A stretch of 64,000 nucleotides of DNA, taken from G965240365 sp965240365 (GTDB lineage Bacteria > Pseudomonadota > Gammaproteobacteria > Eutrophobiales > Eutrophobiaceae). The notes under the pieces were generated by a model. It had not been told where the DNA came from. It did not search any database and saw nothing but the letters and a program-made list of their open reading frames with translations. Shown one piece after another: positions 53,446 through 61,267 of this stretch (position 1 is the stretch's first letter; the number at the start of each line of letters is the position of its first letter). The stretch lies in contig OZ251218.1 of assembly GCA_965240365.1 (NCBI GenBank), forward strand, positions 2,232,001 through 2,296,000, given 5' to 3'. A program made the position numbers and the translations under genes.

Positions 53446-55266
53446 ATGGGGAGTCTGCTCAAATTTCGCGGTTTTACGGCCTACATCATCGTCGTATTCC
53501 TGAATGCCTTTGTTGACCTGGGGCATAAAATCGTCATCCAGAACACGGTCTTCAAAATCTATGAAGGCCAGACCCAGATCATACTGACCGCGATAGTCAA
53601 CGCGCTGATCCTGCTGCCGTTCATCCTGCTGATTTCGCCGGCCGGCTATTGCTCCGATAAATATCCGAAAACCAGGGTAATACGCATCAGCGCCTGGGTC
53701 GCCGTGCTGGTCTCATTGTGCATTACCCTGTTTTACTATCTGGGCTGGTTTTGGGCGGCCTTTCTGATGACCTTCATGCTGGCCCTGCAAAGCGCGTTCT
53801 ATTCCCCCTCCAAATATGGTTTTATCAAGGAAATGGTGGGCAAAAATAATCTGGCGCGGGCCAATGGCCTAGTGCAGGCCATCACCACCATCGCCATCCT
53901 GGCCGGTATTTTTGTCTTTTCAATCGCATTCGAACAATTTCTGATCGACCAGCCATTTAGCGATACCGGATCGCTATTAAAGCGCATCGCCCCCATCGGC
54001 TGGGGGCTGGTCCTGTTCAGCCTGATCGAACTGGCCCTGGCCTGCACATTGACCGACCGGCATCCGCCTGATGAAACCATGCAATTCGATTTCCGGGCCT
54101 ACCGCCACGGCGAATATCTAAAGCGCAACATGCAAGCCGTGCTGCGGCATGAGGTGATCTTTCTGTCGATCATGGGGCTCGCCATCTTCTGGTCAATCTC
54201 GCAAGTGATGCTGGCCGCCTTCCCCAGCTATGCCGAGGAAACGCTGGGCATCGGTAATACGGTGATTGTGCAGGGCGCCATGGCCTGCGCCGGCTTCGGC
54301 ATCATGCTGGGCTCCGTGATCTGCGGGCGGCTCTCCCGCAGCCATATTGAAACCGGCATGATTCCGCTGGGCCTGGTGGGTATCGCCTTGTGTTTATTTA
54401 TTCTGCCCTATCTTGACAATGCCTATCTGCACGCCGCCAACTTCCTGATCTGGGGCCTGTTCGGCGGCCTTTTGATCATTCCGCTCAATGCGCTGATTCA
54501 GTTTCATGCCGGCCAGAATGAATCCGGCCGTGTGCTGGCCGGCAACAACTTCCTGCAAAACTGCATGATGCTGAGCTTTCTCGGTTTAACGGTTGTGTTT
54601 GCCTTATATGGCATTGACAGCCTGGGCCTGTTTAGCATCCTGCTGCTGGTTGCCGGCGTCGCCACCCTCTACCTCGCTTATAAACTGCCGCAATCACTGC
54701 TGCGCCTTATTGTCGGCGTTATCAGCGGGCAGCGTTACCGCCTGCGGGTGCTGGGGCTTGAAAACATGCCGGAGACCGGCGCCGTCTGGCTGCTTGGCGA
54801 ACAGCGCAACGGGGTCGATTGCGCGATACTCCAAATGGCCTCGCCCCGCCCGATTCGTTTTGTCGTGCCGGGCGATATCCATAAACGCCGCGCCCTCGGC
54901 TGGTTCGCCGACCTGTTCAAGGCCATCCCGGCCGGCTTCGGCGAAGAAGCATTAGGGGCCATCAACAAAGCCCTGCATCATGGCGATATGGTCTGTTTAT
55001 TCGCGCGGGCAACCGCGAGCCAGAGCGGCCGCCTGGCTGAATTCCAGCAACACGGCCCAAAGGCCGGCGGCAATCCCGCCGCCGTCATCCTGCCATTCTA
55101 CCTGCACGATCCGGGCAAACGGCCCGCGCGACTTGGCCAAAGGCAGGACATCATCGTGGCCTTTGGCCGGCCGCTTCCGATTGACGCCAAACCCCATATT
55201 TTAGACAGGGGCCTGCTCGATCTTTTGCTTGCCGCCCGGGAATATGATAAGGAAGCGCTTCCATAA
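53446..55266 (+). CDS. MFS transporter fused to a degenerate PlsC-like acyltransferase domain
   Basis: 606 aa. Residues 1 to about 420 are a 12-helix MFS unit of the LplT type (FLNAFVDLGHKIVIQNTVFKIY, YSPSKYGFIKEMVGKNNL). Residues about 430-606 resemble the glycerophospholipid acyltransferase domain of the LplT-PlsC-acyl-ACP-synthetase fusion (Aas-like), but the adenylate-forming third domain is absent. The HxxxxD motif reads Q-RNGV-D (GEQRNGVDC) and the FAEG motif reads FARATASQSG, so catalytic residues are missing. Likely a lysophospholipid flippase with an inactive or binding-only domain. The start is ATG 53446 with GGGGGA. Confidence 0.83.
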   Translation: MGSLLKFRGFTAYIIVVFLNAFVDLGHKIVIQNTVFKIYEGQTQIILTAIVNALILLPFILLISPAGYCSDKYPKTRVIRISAWVAVLVSLCITLFYYLGWFWAAFLMTFMLALQSAFYSPSKYGFIKEMVGKNNLARANGLVQAITTIAILAGIFVFSIAFEQFLIDQPFSDTGSLLKRIAPIGWGLVLFSLIELALACTLTDRHPPDETMQFDFRAYRHGEYLKRNMQAVLRHEVIFLSIMGLAIFWSISQVMLAAFPSYAEETLGIGNTVIVQGAMACAGFGIMLGSVICGRLSRSHIETGMIPLGLVGIALCLFILPYLDNAYLHAANFLIWGLFGGLLIIPLNALIQFHAGQNESGRVLAGNNFLQNCMMLSFLGLTVVFALYGIDSLGLFSILLLVAGVATLYLAYKLPQSLLRLIVGVISGQRYRLRVLGLENMPETGAVWLLGEQRNGVDCAILQMASPRPIRFVVPGDIHKRRALGWFADLFKAIPAGFGEEALGAINKALHHGDMVCLFARATASQSGRLAEFQQHGPKAGGNPAAVILPFYLHDPGKRPARLGQRQDIIVAFGRPLPIDAKPHILDRGLLDLLLAAREYDKEALP

Positions 55267-55358
55267 CGGCAGTTGATTCACCCCGCCCGCAGAGCCAATT
55301 TCAGGAACGGCGGCCTGCGCGGGAAACGGATTACCCGGCGAGGCGTACGCCGCCGCCC

Positions 55359-55901
55359 TCACTCGGCCAGGCCCGTATCAAGGCCGTCAATGCTTTTACT
55401 GTTCTTGTCATGCTGATATTCGGCAATGCCCGCGGCCCCCTTCCCCTCGGCCCAGCGTTGCAGGGTAGCGCGTTCCCGCGCGGGCCCCATCTGCGGCACG
55501 CCAAAGCCGCAACTGGTTTGCACCGACTCAATGTCGATAAAGATAATCTGGCGGACACCGGCCAGCCGGGGGAAACGGCCCAGATTCGTCTCAAAATCCG
55601 AAGCGCCGGGTCGGGCCACCGATCCGTGCCCGTAAAGCCGCACGATCAGCGGTTTTTGCGTGAAGCTGTTAAACATGATCGTTATGCGTCCATCCGCCTT
55701 GATATGAGCCGCGGTCTCATTGCCGCTGCCCGTGATATCCAGATAGGCGCAGCGCGCGGGGTTCAACACGCGAAACGTATCCATGCCCTTGGGCGACAGA
55801 TTGATACGCCCGCCGGGCGCGGCCGTGGCGACAAAGAACATGGGTTGCTCGCCGATAAACGCGGTCAATTTATCCGACAACTGATCATAAAAATCCGCCA
55901 T
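55359..55901 (-). CDS. Pyridoxamine 5'-phosphate oxidase-family flavin-binding protein
   Basis: 180-aa split-barrel protein. It opens YDQLSDKLTAFIGEQPMFFVATAAPGGRINLSPKGMD, which fits the family's FMN-binding strand, and continues RCAYLDITGSGNETAAHI and TIMFNSFTQKPLIVRLYGHG. Its tail (LQRWAEGKGAAGIAEYQHDKNSKSIDG) is typical of a cytoplasmic subgroup of unknown substrate. It converges with the MFS fusion gene. Confidence 0.83.
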   Translation of the reverse strand: MADFYDQLSDKLTAFIGEQPMFFVATAAPGGRINLSPKGMDTFRVLNPARCAYLDITGSGNETAAHIKADGRITIMFNSFTQKPLIVRLYGHGSVARPGASDFETNLGRFPRLAGVRQIIFIDIESVQTSCGFGVPQMGPARERATLQRWAEGKGAAGIAEYQHDKNSKSIDGLDTGLAE

Positions 55902-55974
55902 TGTGAATCCTCCTGTTCAACTCGCTCATGCGACAGATAAGAAAGCATAAACACTCTGCCGGCTTCGGGCAAGC

Positions 55975-56450
55975 CCGTGCCCGGGTTCAATACTTGTGAG
56001 ATAAATCAGGGCTGCCTGCTGCCAGTAGGCGCCTTGCCAGCCGGAACAGTGTGTTTGGTTGTCATTCCCGCTTTCGCCGGACGGCTACGGGCATCCTCGG
56101 CAGCTTGTTCCTGACACTGCTCTACCACCTACGTCCTGTAGGCGTGCCCTCCCTGCCTGCTGCAGGCAGGTCGCCGCATACAGGACTTCCTGTCCATAAA
56201 TGACGGTAGGGGCGGAATGTCCAAGTTCAACAACATACAAGACAAATCAGGGAGGTAGGGAATCCGTAGAACTGCCTGCAACAAGCAGGTTAGCGCAGAT
56301 TATGTGTTGTTCTGTTTGGCCTGTTGCTGACGGGCGGGAATGATGGAAAGTGAATTTCAGCTACGTCGTCATTCCGGCGAAAGCCGGAATCCAGGACAGT
56401 AGGGCCGGAGAGTGAAATAGATTACGATTCTGTCTGCCTGCCTGCTGCCA
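55975..56450. repeat. Composite dispersed repeat block with a 19-bp insertion
   Basis: It contains gtcattcccgctttcgccgg, the 90-bp module (ggctacgggcatcctcgg to cctgtccataaatgac, 56089-56203) carrying a 19-bp palindrome, decayed palindromes near 56012 and 56274, and the hairpin cattccggcgaaagccgg (56370-56387). No gene seen; the parD remnant follows. Confidence 0.8.
56152..56170. repeat. 19-bp palindrome inserted in the 90-bp module
   Basis: CCTGCCTG-ctg-CAGGCAGG between gcgtgccctc and tcgccgcatacagg. The copy at 19639-19656 has gcgtgccctctcgccgcatac, an exact empty site with no added or lost bases. Confidence 0.92.
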
Positions 56451-56455
56451 ACAGG

Positions 56456-56641
56456 CTACAGGCAGGCAAGACGCTCACGCACCTGCTCGGGCGTGACGGC
56501 GCGGGATGGATCGGCTTTCAGCGCGTCATAAGCCGGACCGACCTGGTTATGAAGCCAGGCTTCCACGGCGCGATCACGCGCAAGCAGCGCCCGCAGACCA
56601 TCGCGGATGACTTCGCTCTCGCTCGCATACTCTCCTGTTGC
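56456..56641 (-). pseudogene. 5'-truncated ParD-like antitoxin remnant
   Basis: An open stretch of 61 codons on the minus strand reads ATGEYASESEVIRDGLRALL then DRAVEAWLHNQVGPAYDALK and ADPSRAVTPEQVRERLACL. This is the ribbon-helix-helix ParD-type antitoxin from about residue 20 onward. An in-frame TAG stands just upstream, so the N-terminal DNA-binding strand is gone, and no start codon is available. The last residues and stop codon come from a scrambled 19-bp palindrome. No parE is next to it. Confidence 0.75.
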
Positions 56642-56796
56642 CTATTTTAGCCAGAATTTACATGCATGCAAAGCCCCTCCTGTAGCAGGCGGGTCGGAAT
56701 AACAACGAATATTTCATTAGTTTTGCGGTTATTCTTGCTATATGTATGAACCCGTACTATAATTTCTAAATAACGACTAAATACATAGGAGCACGA

Positions 56797-57066
56797 ATGA
56801 CTGACTTACTTGCAACTGAAAAGACCTATCTAGCTGATCACCAATCCGAACTTGTGCAGAAACACCCCGGCAAATTCCTGTTGATAAAGGGAAAAGCCGT
56901 ACATGGCGCTTTCCAGACTTACGAACAGGGTGTGATCGAGGGAACGGCGCGGTTCGGCGCCGGCCCCTTCCTGGTTCGCGATGTCTCTGCCACTTCTGAT
57001 CCCGAAGCCCCGAACATACCGGCCTTGTCCATTGGGCTGCCGTTCACCCGCCTTGCCGATAATTAA
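56797..57066 (+). CDS. DUF5678-like small protein
   Basis: 89 aa: TYLADHQSELVQKHPGKFLL then IKGKAVHGAFQTYEQGVIEG and GAGPFLVRDV, a pattern I associate with DUF5678-type proteins. It starts at an ATG after agcacgaatg. Its 3' end overlaps the next gene. A partial second copy is at 58166-58392. Function unknown; the pairing with a retropepsin-like gene suggests a two-gene module. Confidence 0.7.
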   Translation: MTDLLATEKTYLADHQSELVQKHPGKFLLIKGKAVHGAFQTYEQGVIEGTARFGAGPFLVRDVSATSDPEAPNIPALSIGLPFTRLADN

Positions 57067-57538
57067 CCCGAAAGTCCAGGCCCAAATCCTGGACGCAAAG
57101 GGCAAAAAAGTGCCGCTTACCGGCAGGGCGGGCCTCCGGGATGCCGGCCCCAAAATTAAGCTCGCGCTATCATCGTTGGAATCACAACTGCAGACCCTTG
57201 CTGATCGCGGTAAAACACCGCCCGCCCCGGTGGCCGGCTGGGGCATCATCGACACGGGCGCCTGTGTCACCTGCGTGGATGAAACTGCGGCACGCAATGC
57301 TGGCCTGGCAACCGTGGATACGGGGCCGATTGCCTCGGCCACCCACGACAATCACACGGTACCCATCTTCGCCGGCCAACTTGATGTGGCCGGCATTCCT
57401 CAGAACATCAATATCTATCGTGCCTACGGCGTGAACTTGGAAGCTCAAGGACTTATCGCGCTGATAGGGCGTGATGTGCTCGCCAACTGCATTCTGGTGT
57501 ACAACGGTCTGGACGGATCGTTTTCGCTCGCGTTGTAA
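56981..57538 (+). CDS. Retropepsin-like aspartic protease, downstream partner of the DUF5678-like gene
   Basis: Up to 185 aa. Clan AA signature GWGIIDTGACVTCVDETAA near residue 87 and second motif ALIGRDVLANCILVYNGLDG near 162. The first 24 residues from ATG 56981 are an off-frame reading of the preceding gene; a TTG at 57053 (LPIINPKVQAQILD) would give a 161-aa protein with only a 14-bp overlap and is probably the real start. Cytoplasmic, no signal peptide. Single domain, so likely dimeric. Confidence 0.75.
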   Translation: MSLPLLIPKPRTYRPCPLGCRSPALPIINPKVQAQILDAKGKKVPLTGRAGLRDAGPKIKLALSSLESQLQTLADRGKTPPAPVAGWGIIDTGACVTCVDETAARNAGLATVDTGPIASATHDNHTVPIFAGQLDVAGIPQNINIYRAYGVNLEAQGLIALIGRDVLANCILVYNGLDGSFSLAL

Positions 57539-57679
57539 CTTCCACGCCGCCGTGCTGGCGACTTTTGGCTTGTCGGATTGTGTACGTAGCGGATGACCTG
57601 CCTACTACGGACTAAAGAAGGCCGTGATCCGATTTCGGTCCATGTCCGCCGGGAATAAAGTACGGCTTGTGCGGGCGGA

Positions 57680-57949
57680 CTAAAATTCGGACGCTATTGC
57701 CATATCGTAATTAGTCTGCATATTCATCCAGTAGGCCAGAGTGGTATTGAAGGCGCGGGCAAGCCGCAGGGCGGTGTCCGGCGTCATGCCGGTCGCTCCC
57801 TTGACAAGCCGCTCAATCCGCGTGCGCGGCACACCCAGGCGGCGGGCAAGGGCAATGGCCCCCATATCCAGGGGCACAAGGTAAAGTTCTTGCAGAACTT
57901 CGCCGGGGTGCATGGGGGCTTTGAGCAGGCTCATGGACTTAATCCTCAT
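57680..57949 (-). CDS. higA: HigA-type helix-turn-helix antitoxin
   Basis: 89 aa, XRE-like: APMHPGEVLQELYLVPLDMG then ALARRLGVPRTRIERLVKGA and TPDTALRLARAFNTTLAYWM, the HigA pattern. Its ATG shares a base with the stop of the truncated higB. An internal ATG at 57934 is an alternative start. With the toxin broken, the antitoxin is an orphan here. Confidence 0.85.
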   Translation of the reverse strand: MRIKSMSLLKAPMHPGEVLQELYLVPLDMGAIALARRLGVPRTRIERLVKGATGMTPDTALRLARAFNTTLAYWMNMQTNYDMAIASEF

Positions 57950-58165
57950 CAGTGGTAATCGCTAATCTCAACATCAGCGGGGCCGTTCGGCGTCCAGACA
58001 AGGCAAATATGCCATTGGCGATTGATCCGCACGGCATGTTGCCCGGCCCGGTCGCCTTTCAGTGCTTCCAGCCGGTTACCCGGCGGAAGGCGTAAATCCT
58101 CCACGACAACCGCGGTATCCAGGGCCGTGAGCAGCGCCCGCGCGCGCTTTCTGCCTTGATATACC
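57949..58165 (-). pseudogene. higB: 5'-truncated HigB/RelE-type toxin
   Basis: The remaining frame encodes YQGRKRARALLTALDTAVVV then EDLRLPPGNRLEALKGDRAG, QHAVRINRQWHICLVW and VEISDYH, the C-terminal three-quarters of a HigB mRNA-interferase. The first 20 or so residues are missing: just upstream (58166 on) the sequence is the duplicated DUF5678-like segment in antisense. An open frame continues through that segment to 58488 but the added residues have no toxin similarity. Confidence 0.82.
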
Positions 58166-58392
58166 GCAGAAGCACCCCCGGCAAATTCCTGCTGATCAAG
58201 GGAAAAGCCGTACATGGCGCTTTCCAGACTTACGAGCAGGGCGTGATCGAGGGAACGGCGCGGTTCGGCGCCGGCCCCTTCCTGGTTCGCGATGCCTCTG
58301 CCACTTCTGACCCCGAAGCCCCGAACATCCCGGCCCTGTCCATTGGGCTGCCGTTCGCTCGCCTTGCCGATAATTAACCCGAAAGTCCAGGC
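58166..58392 (+). repeat. Second copy of a 226-bp segment of the DUF5678-like gene
   Basis: This matches 56856-57081 almost base for base, with about ten substitutions and one inserted C. It includes the 3' two-thirds of the DUF5678-like frame, its stop and the first 14 bases of the retropepsin overlap. The copy interrupts higB at 58165/58166. An open frame here (ATG 58156) would give a 73-aa truncated version, but it lacks the original N-terminus. Confidence 0.9.
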
Positions 58393-58411
58393 TCCGGCCT
58401 TTGCGAACAGG

Positions 58412-58717
58412 CTAAGATGCGGATGCGGCTTTTGCGGCCTTGATGAGGTCTGCTGTGCGCAAGGGTTCGGGTACGTATTCAAGCGCATCCCCGTCCTGTG
58501 TAACCGCCGCCCGGCACATCTTCACGGTGCGCAGGGGTTTGGGCATAAATTTCAACTTCACGTCTGTTGCAAAAAATACGAGGATTGCGATGCCCCCTAA
58601 GATCAGGAGAACCGTTGGATATCCTTTTACTACCAAATTAAAGATTGATAGATAGATCAAGTATCCTATGATTCCGTAAAATATCAGCAAGATGAATCTG
58701 GAACTTCCTATAGACAT
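58412..58717 (-). CDS. Small membrane protein with a DUF4116-like C-terminal tail
   Basis: 101 aa. The first half has two transmembrane helices (FILLIFYGIIGYLIYLSIFN, TVLLILGGIAILVFFATDV). The second half, MPKPLRTVKMCRAAVTQDGD then ALEYVPEPLRTADLIKAA, resembles the DUF4116 type (repeated LRT...AV..DG.AL.YVP). The DNA of the membrane half is A+T-rich and that of the tail is G+C-rich, hinting at a chimaeric origin. Function unknown. Confidence 0.6.
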   Translation of the reverse strand: MSIGSSRFILLIFYGIIGYLIYLSIFNLVVKGYPTVLLILGGIAILVFFATDVKLKFMPKPLRTVKMCRAAVTQDGDALEYVPEPLRTADLIKAAKAASAS

Positions 58718-58754
58718 AGCGATCTTTTCTATTTTTAGTTAATTTGGTACAAGG

Positions 58755-60983
58755 CTAATTTTCTTCATATTGCTTCTGGAAATCTGACTGAAGTTGTGTA
58801 GAAGCTTCTGCAAGCAACACTTTGGCTCGCGAATCATCAATTTCATCATATACTTCTTTGGCTTTTGAAATTATCTTTTTGAAGGCATCTTCATCCATCC
58901 TATTACCGAGTTTTACTCCAAGCATAGAAGGAAAGATTTTGTCGTAACTACTTTGGACAGACTTTGCAGAAGGAATTGATGCAAGATAATGGATCAGAAA
59001 CTCAGGCCGCATCATATATCGCGCGCCCTCTTTCGATACTAAGCTTCTAGTAGCACTTTGAACTCTCGTTTGCTGTGTTAACCACCACGTTTTGAATCCA
59101 TAAGGGTTTCCACCACTGCGTTCACTATCGACTCTACGTTTTTGAAATATGCGCAGTATAGTTAAAGCAGCGTTTCTTGATAAGATTTCTTCGCTCGCGT
59201 TATCTCTATCAATTCTATTGCGGTTATTTTTAATGTCGGATGTAAGCTGATTTAGATCGGTTTTATTTACACCTGACAACATTTCAGCTTCGTTTTCATA
59301 GTAGAAACCGAACTCGTTTATTAGATACTCTCTTAATTCATCTCGTGAGGATGGTTTAGTAATCCTGTTTACTGTGAGAAACTTACCTAAGTAGGTTTGC
59401 CATCCAGATAGTGAATTGTTCTTAGATACTGGCTTAAGTTTGGCATAAAAGTAGGCACGTATTAAAATGCGATCAATATGGCTAGCAAGCGTTAAGTCGA
59501 TATAATTTTGAATATTTTCATAATTGTTTACAAACTCAAAGTGAGTTATTTTGAGATGATTCCACACTTCGTCGAGCGTTTTCTCCGTTAGAGCTAGTTT
59601 CGATCCAGCCGTTTTGAGAAGCTTTAAAGTATTTTTGGTCTTCTGATCTTCTTTCACGAGCATTTGCTCTGACAATGCCTCTACAATCAAGTCAGCACCA
59701 ATGTAGAGATTAAAGTTTGAGGTCATTCTTCTAAAATATTCCAAGATCCGAGGTTCATTTTTCAGCATGAAAAGAAGAATATATGTTCGGGATAACTTAC
59801 GAAAGTAGCGTCTCTCTACTTCCGAACTGTTATAGTAAGCACCTCGTAAAATACTTGAACAGGTCTGGAAAATGAGTTCGGCATTTTTACCGACAAGTCC
59901 TTGATCTTCAATTTCTCGGCCCAGAAAATCTTTGATTAAAGGAAGATCGCTATCACTTCCTTCTGCACGCTCTAGGAAAAGCACGATCTCAAGCCCTTGA
60001 GCGTGAAATGATCGATGTATAACATTATGACAGATTTCGACGCACTGTTCGATTATTTTTGTGTTATTTGTCGCCAAGGACGTATTCTGAGCTGCTCGAT
60101 TGCGAAAGATATTACTAACGTCTTGCTTTAGCGCTTCGTCCTTAACATTTTCATCGTGGATCATCTTTCTAGTTTCATAAGGCAAGCAATATCCCTTCTC
60201 TTTTCGATGATAGTTAACTTTCCGTCCGCCGTTTCCTTTGGTAGTTAGTGCATTAATTCTATGCTTGACAATACCTCTAAAGAAAGTTTTAGCGGATGGT
60301 AGCGTCTCAATTACGCGCGTTTCAATATTGGAAAGCGATAGAAATTTACCCTTATCAGGATCTGTTCCTTCAAGCGACCAAAGAATTAAACTATCAGTCA
60401 CTGTTTCAAGAAGTTCAGTTTTCCCGCGCTGGCACTCAAGTTCCTGCCCAAGGAACACAAAAAGTGTTTTTGCTGGAAGGCCTTGGATAGTGTTGGGCAC
60501 ATACCCTGTGCCGATGCCTTCCAGAAAAGAAGCTGCATCAGCAACGTATGTTTTGTAGGCTTGTAGTGCACCCGGAGTGTTGTTGATATGAGATTGGAAG
60601 TAATATCCATCTCGAATAACAATTCGACAGTCTAGTTCATCGCTAAGTTCATCCTGAATTTTATCTATCAGAGTTAGCTTTTGGTTAGTAGCGTAGATCA
60701 AACTCTTTGGATCGCGATCAAATTCTCTAAGTCGTTTTAGAGTTTTGCGAATCTTTGTCTTAGGTTCTACTGTAACGGATGCTTGCATGAACTTTTGAGT
60801 GCCACCTGCTTCGAAAATGCGATCATCTATCACCCCGTCAGCACCACCATCATGAAAACCTCCCATAGGCACATAGTCGACACCAATAGAAGACGCAAAG
60901 AACTCTTGTGCGAACTTTTCGAAATTGACTCCTTCCACTTTCGACAACGCAATTTCAATTACTCTTGTATCGACAATATCCAC
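58755..60983 (-). CDS. Large protein with N-terminal restriction-endonuclease-like domain (putative defence effector)
   Basis: 742 aa. Residues about 15-125 look like a PD-(D/E)XK fold: FEKFAQEFFASSIGVDYVPM then GGFHDGGADGVIDD and KFMQASVTVEPKTKIRKTL, similar in pattern to Mrr-like nucleases (aspartate in GADG, then QxS in place of QxK). The rest (150-742) is predicted mostly helical with no family I can name. The start is GTG at 60983. It is markedly A+T-rich compared with all neighbours, a solitary gene between repeats. A phage-defence role is inference from domain type and context. Confidence 0.55.
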   Translation of the reverse strand: MDIVDTRVIEIALSKVEGVNFEKFAQEFFASSIGVDYVPMGGFHDGGADGVIDDRIFEAGGTQKFMQASVTVEPKTKIRKTLKRLREFDRDPKSLIYATNQKLTLIDKIQDELSDELDCRIVIRDGYYFQSHINNTPGALQAYKTYVADAASFLEGIGTGYVPNTIQGLPAKTLFVFLGQELECQRGKTELLETVTDSLILWSLEGTDPDKGKFLSLSNIETRVIETLPSAKTFFRGIVKHRINALTTKGNGGRKVNYHRKEKGYCLPYETRKMIHDENVKDEALKQDVSNIFRNRAAQNTSLATNNTKIIEQCVEICHNVIHRSFHAQGLEIVLFLERAEGSDSDLPLIKDFLGREIEDQGLVGKNAELIFQTCSSILRGAYYNSSEVERRYFRKLSRTYILLFMLKNEPRILEYFRRMTSNFNLYIGADLIVEALSEQMLVKEDQKTKNTLKLLKTAGSKLALTEKTLDEVWNHLKITHFEFVNNYENIQNYIDLTLASHIDRILIRAYFYAKLKPVSKNNSLSGWQTYLGKFLTVNRITKPSSRDELREYLINEFGFYYENEAEMLSGVNKTDLNQLTSDIKNNRNRIDRDNASEEILSRNAALTILRIFQKRRVDSERSGGNPYGFKTWWLTQQTRVQSATRSLVSKEGARYMMRPEFLIHYLASIPSAKSVQSSYDKIFPSMLGVKLGNRMDEDAFKKIISKAKEVYDEIDDSRAKVLLAEASTQLQSDFQKQYEEN

Positions 60984-61159
60984 TCAGTGATCTCTAATTA
61001 AGATAGCGATAGTTTTATGATAACATCACATATCGCCAACGTTGTCAATAAAAGAATGATCTGAAGTTCTCTCATTTTTTGCCCTAGAGATAAAACTAAA
61101 ACAATACTCCATCGTCATTTATGGACAGAGGTGAAGTGAAATATTCGTTGTCATTCCGG

Positions 61160-61178
61160 CCTGTCTGCCGCAGGCAGG
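61160..61178. repeat. 19-bp palindrome inserted into a dispersed hairpin
   Basis: CCTGTCTG-ccg-CAGGCAGG lies between cattccgg and cgaaagccggaatccag. The empty counterpart cattccggcgaaagccggaatccag is at 41179-41203. Confidence 0.9.
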
Positions 61179-61233
61179 CGAAAGCCGGAATCCAGAAGGC
61201 GGCGCCAAGGTGGTGTATGGACTCCCGCCCGTG

Positions 61234-61252
61234 CCTGACTGCGGCAGGCAGG
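61234..61252. repeat. 19-bp palindrome variant, CCTGACTG-cgg-CAGGCAGG
   Basis: One left-arm change. It lies 15 bp from the dapB stop codon. Confidence 0.75.
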
Positions 61253-61267
61253 AAACCCTGGTCGATT

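Larger units (their letters stand above)
61115..61255. repeat. Dispersed repeat block between the nuclease-like gene and dapB
   Basis: It includes gtcatttatggacag, then tcattccgg-[19-bp palindrome]-cgaaagccggaatccag and a second palindrome at 61234-61252. The 284-bp gap has no gene. Confidence 0.8.

Noticed and set aside
58156..58377. 73-aa open frame in the duplicated segment as a functional second DUF5678-like gene
   Set aside because: It lacks the N-terminal third, starts in higB sequence and has no ribosome site; treated as a duplication fragment.
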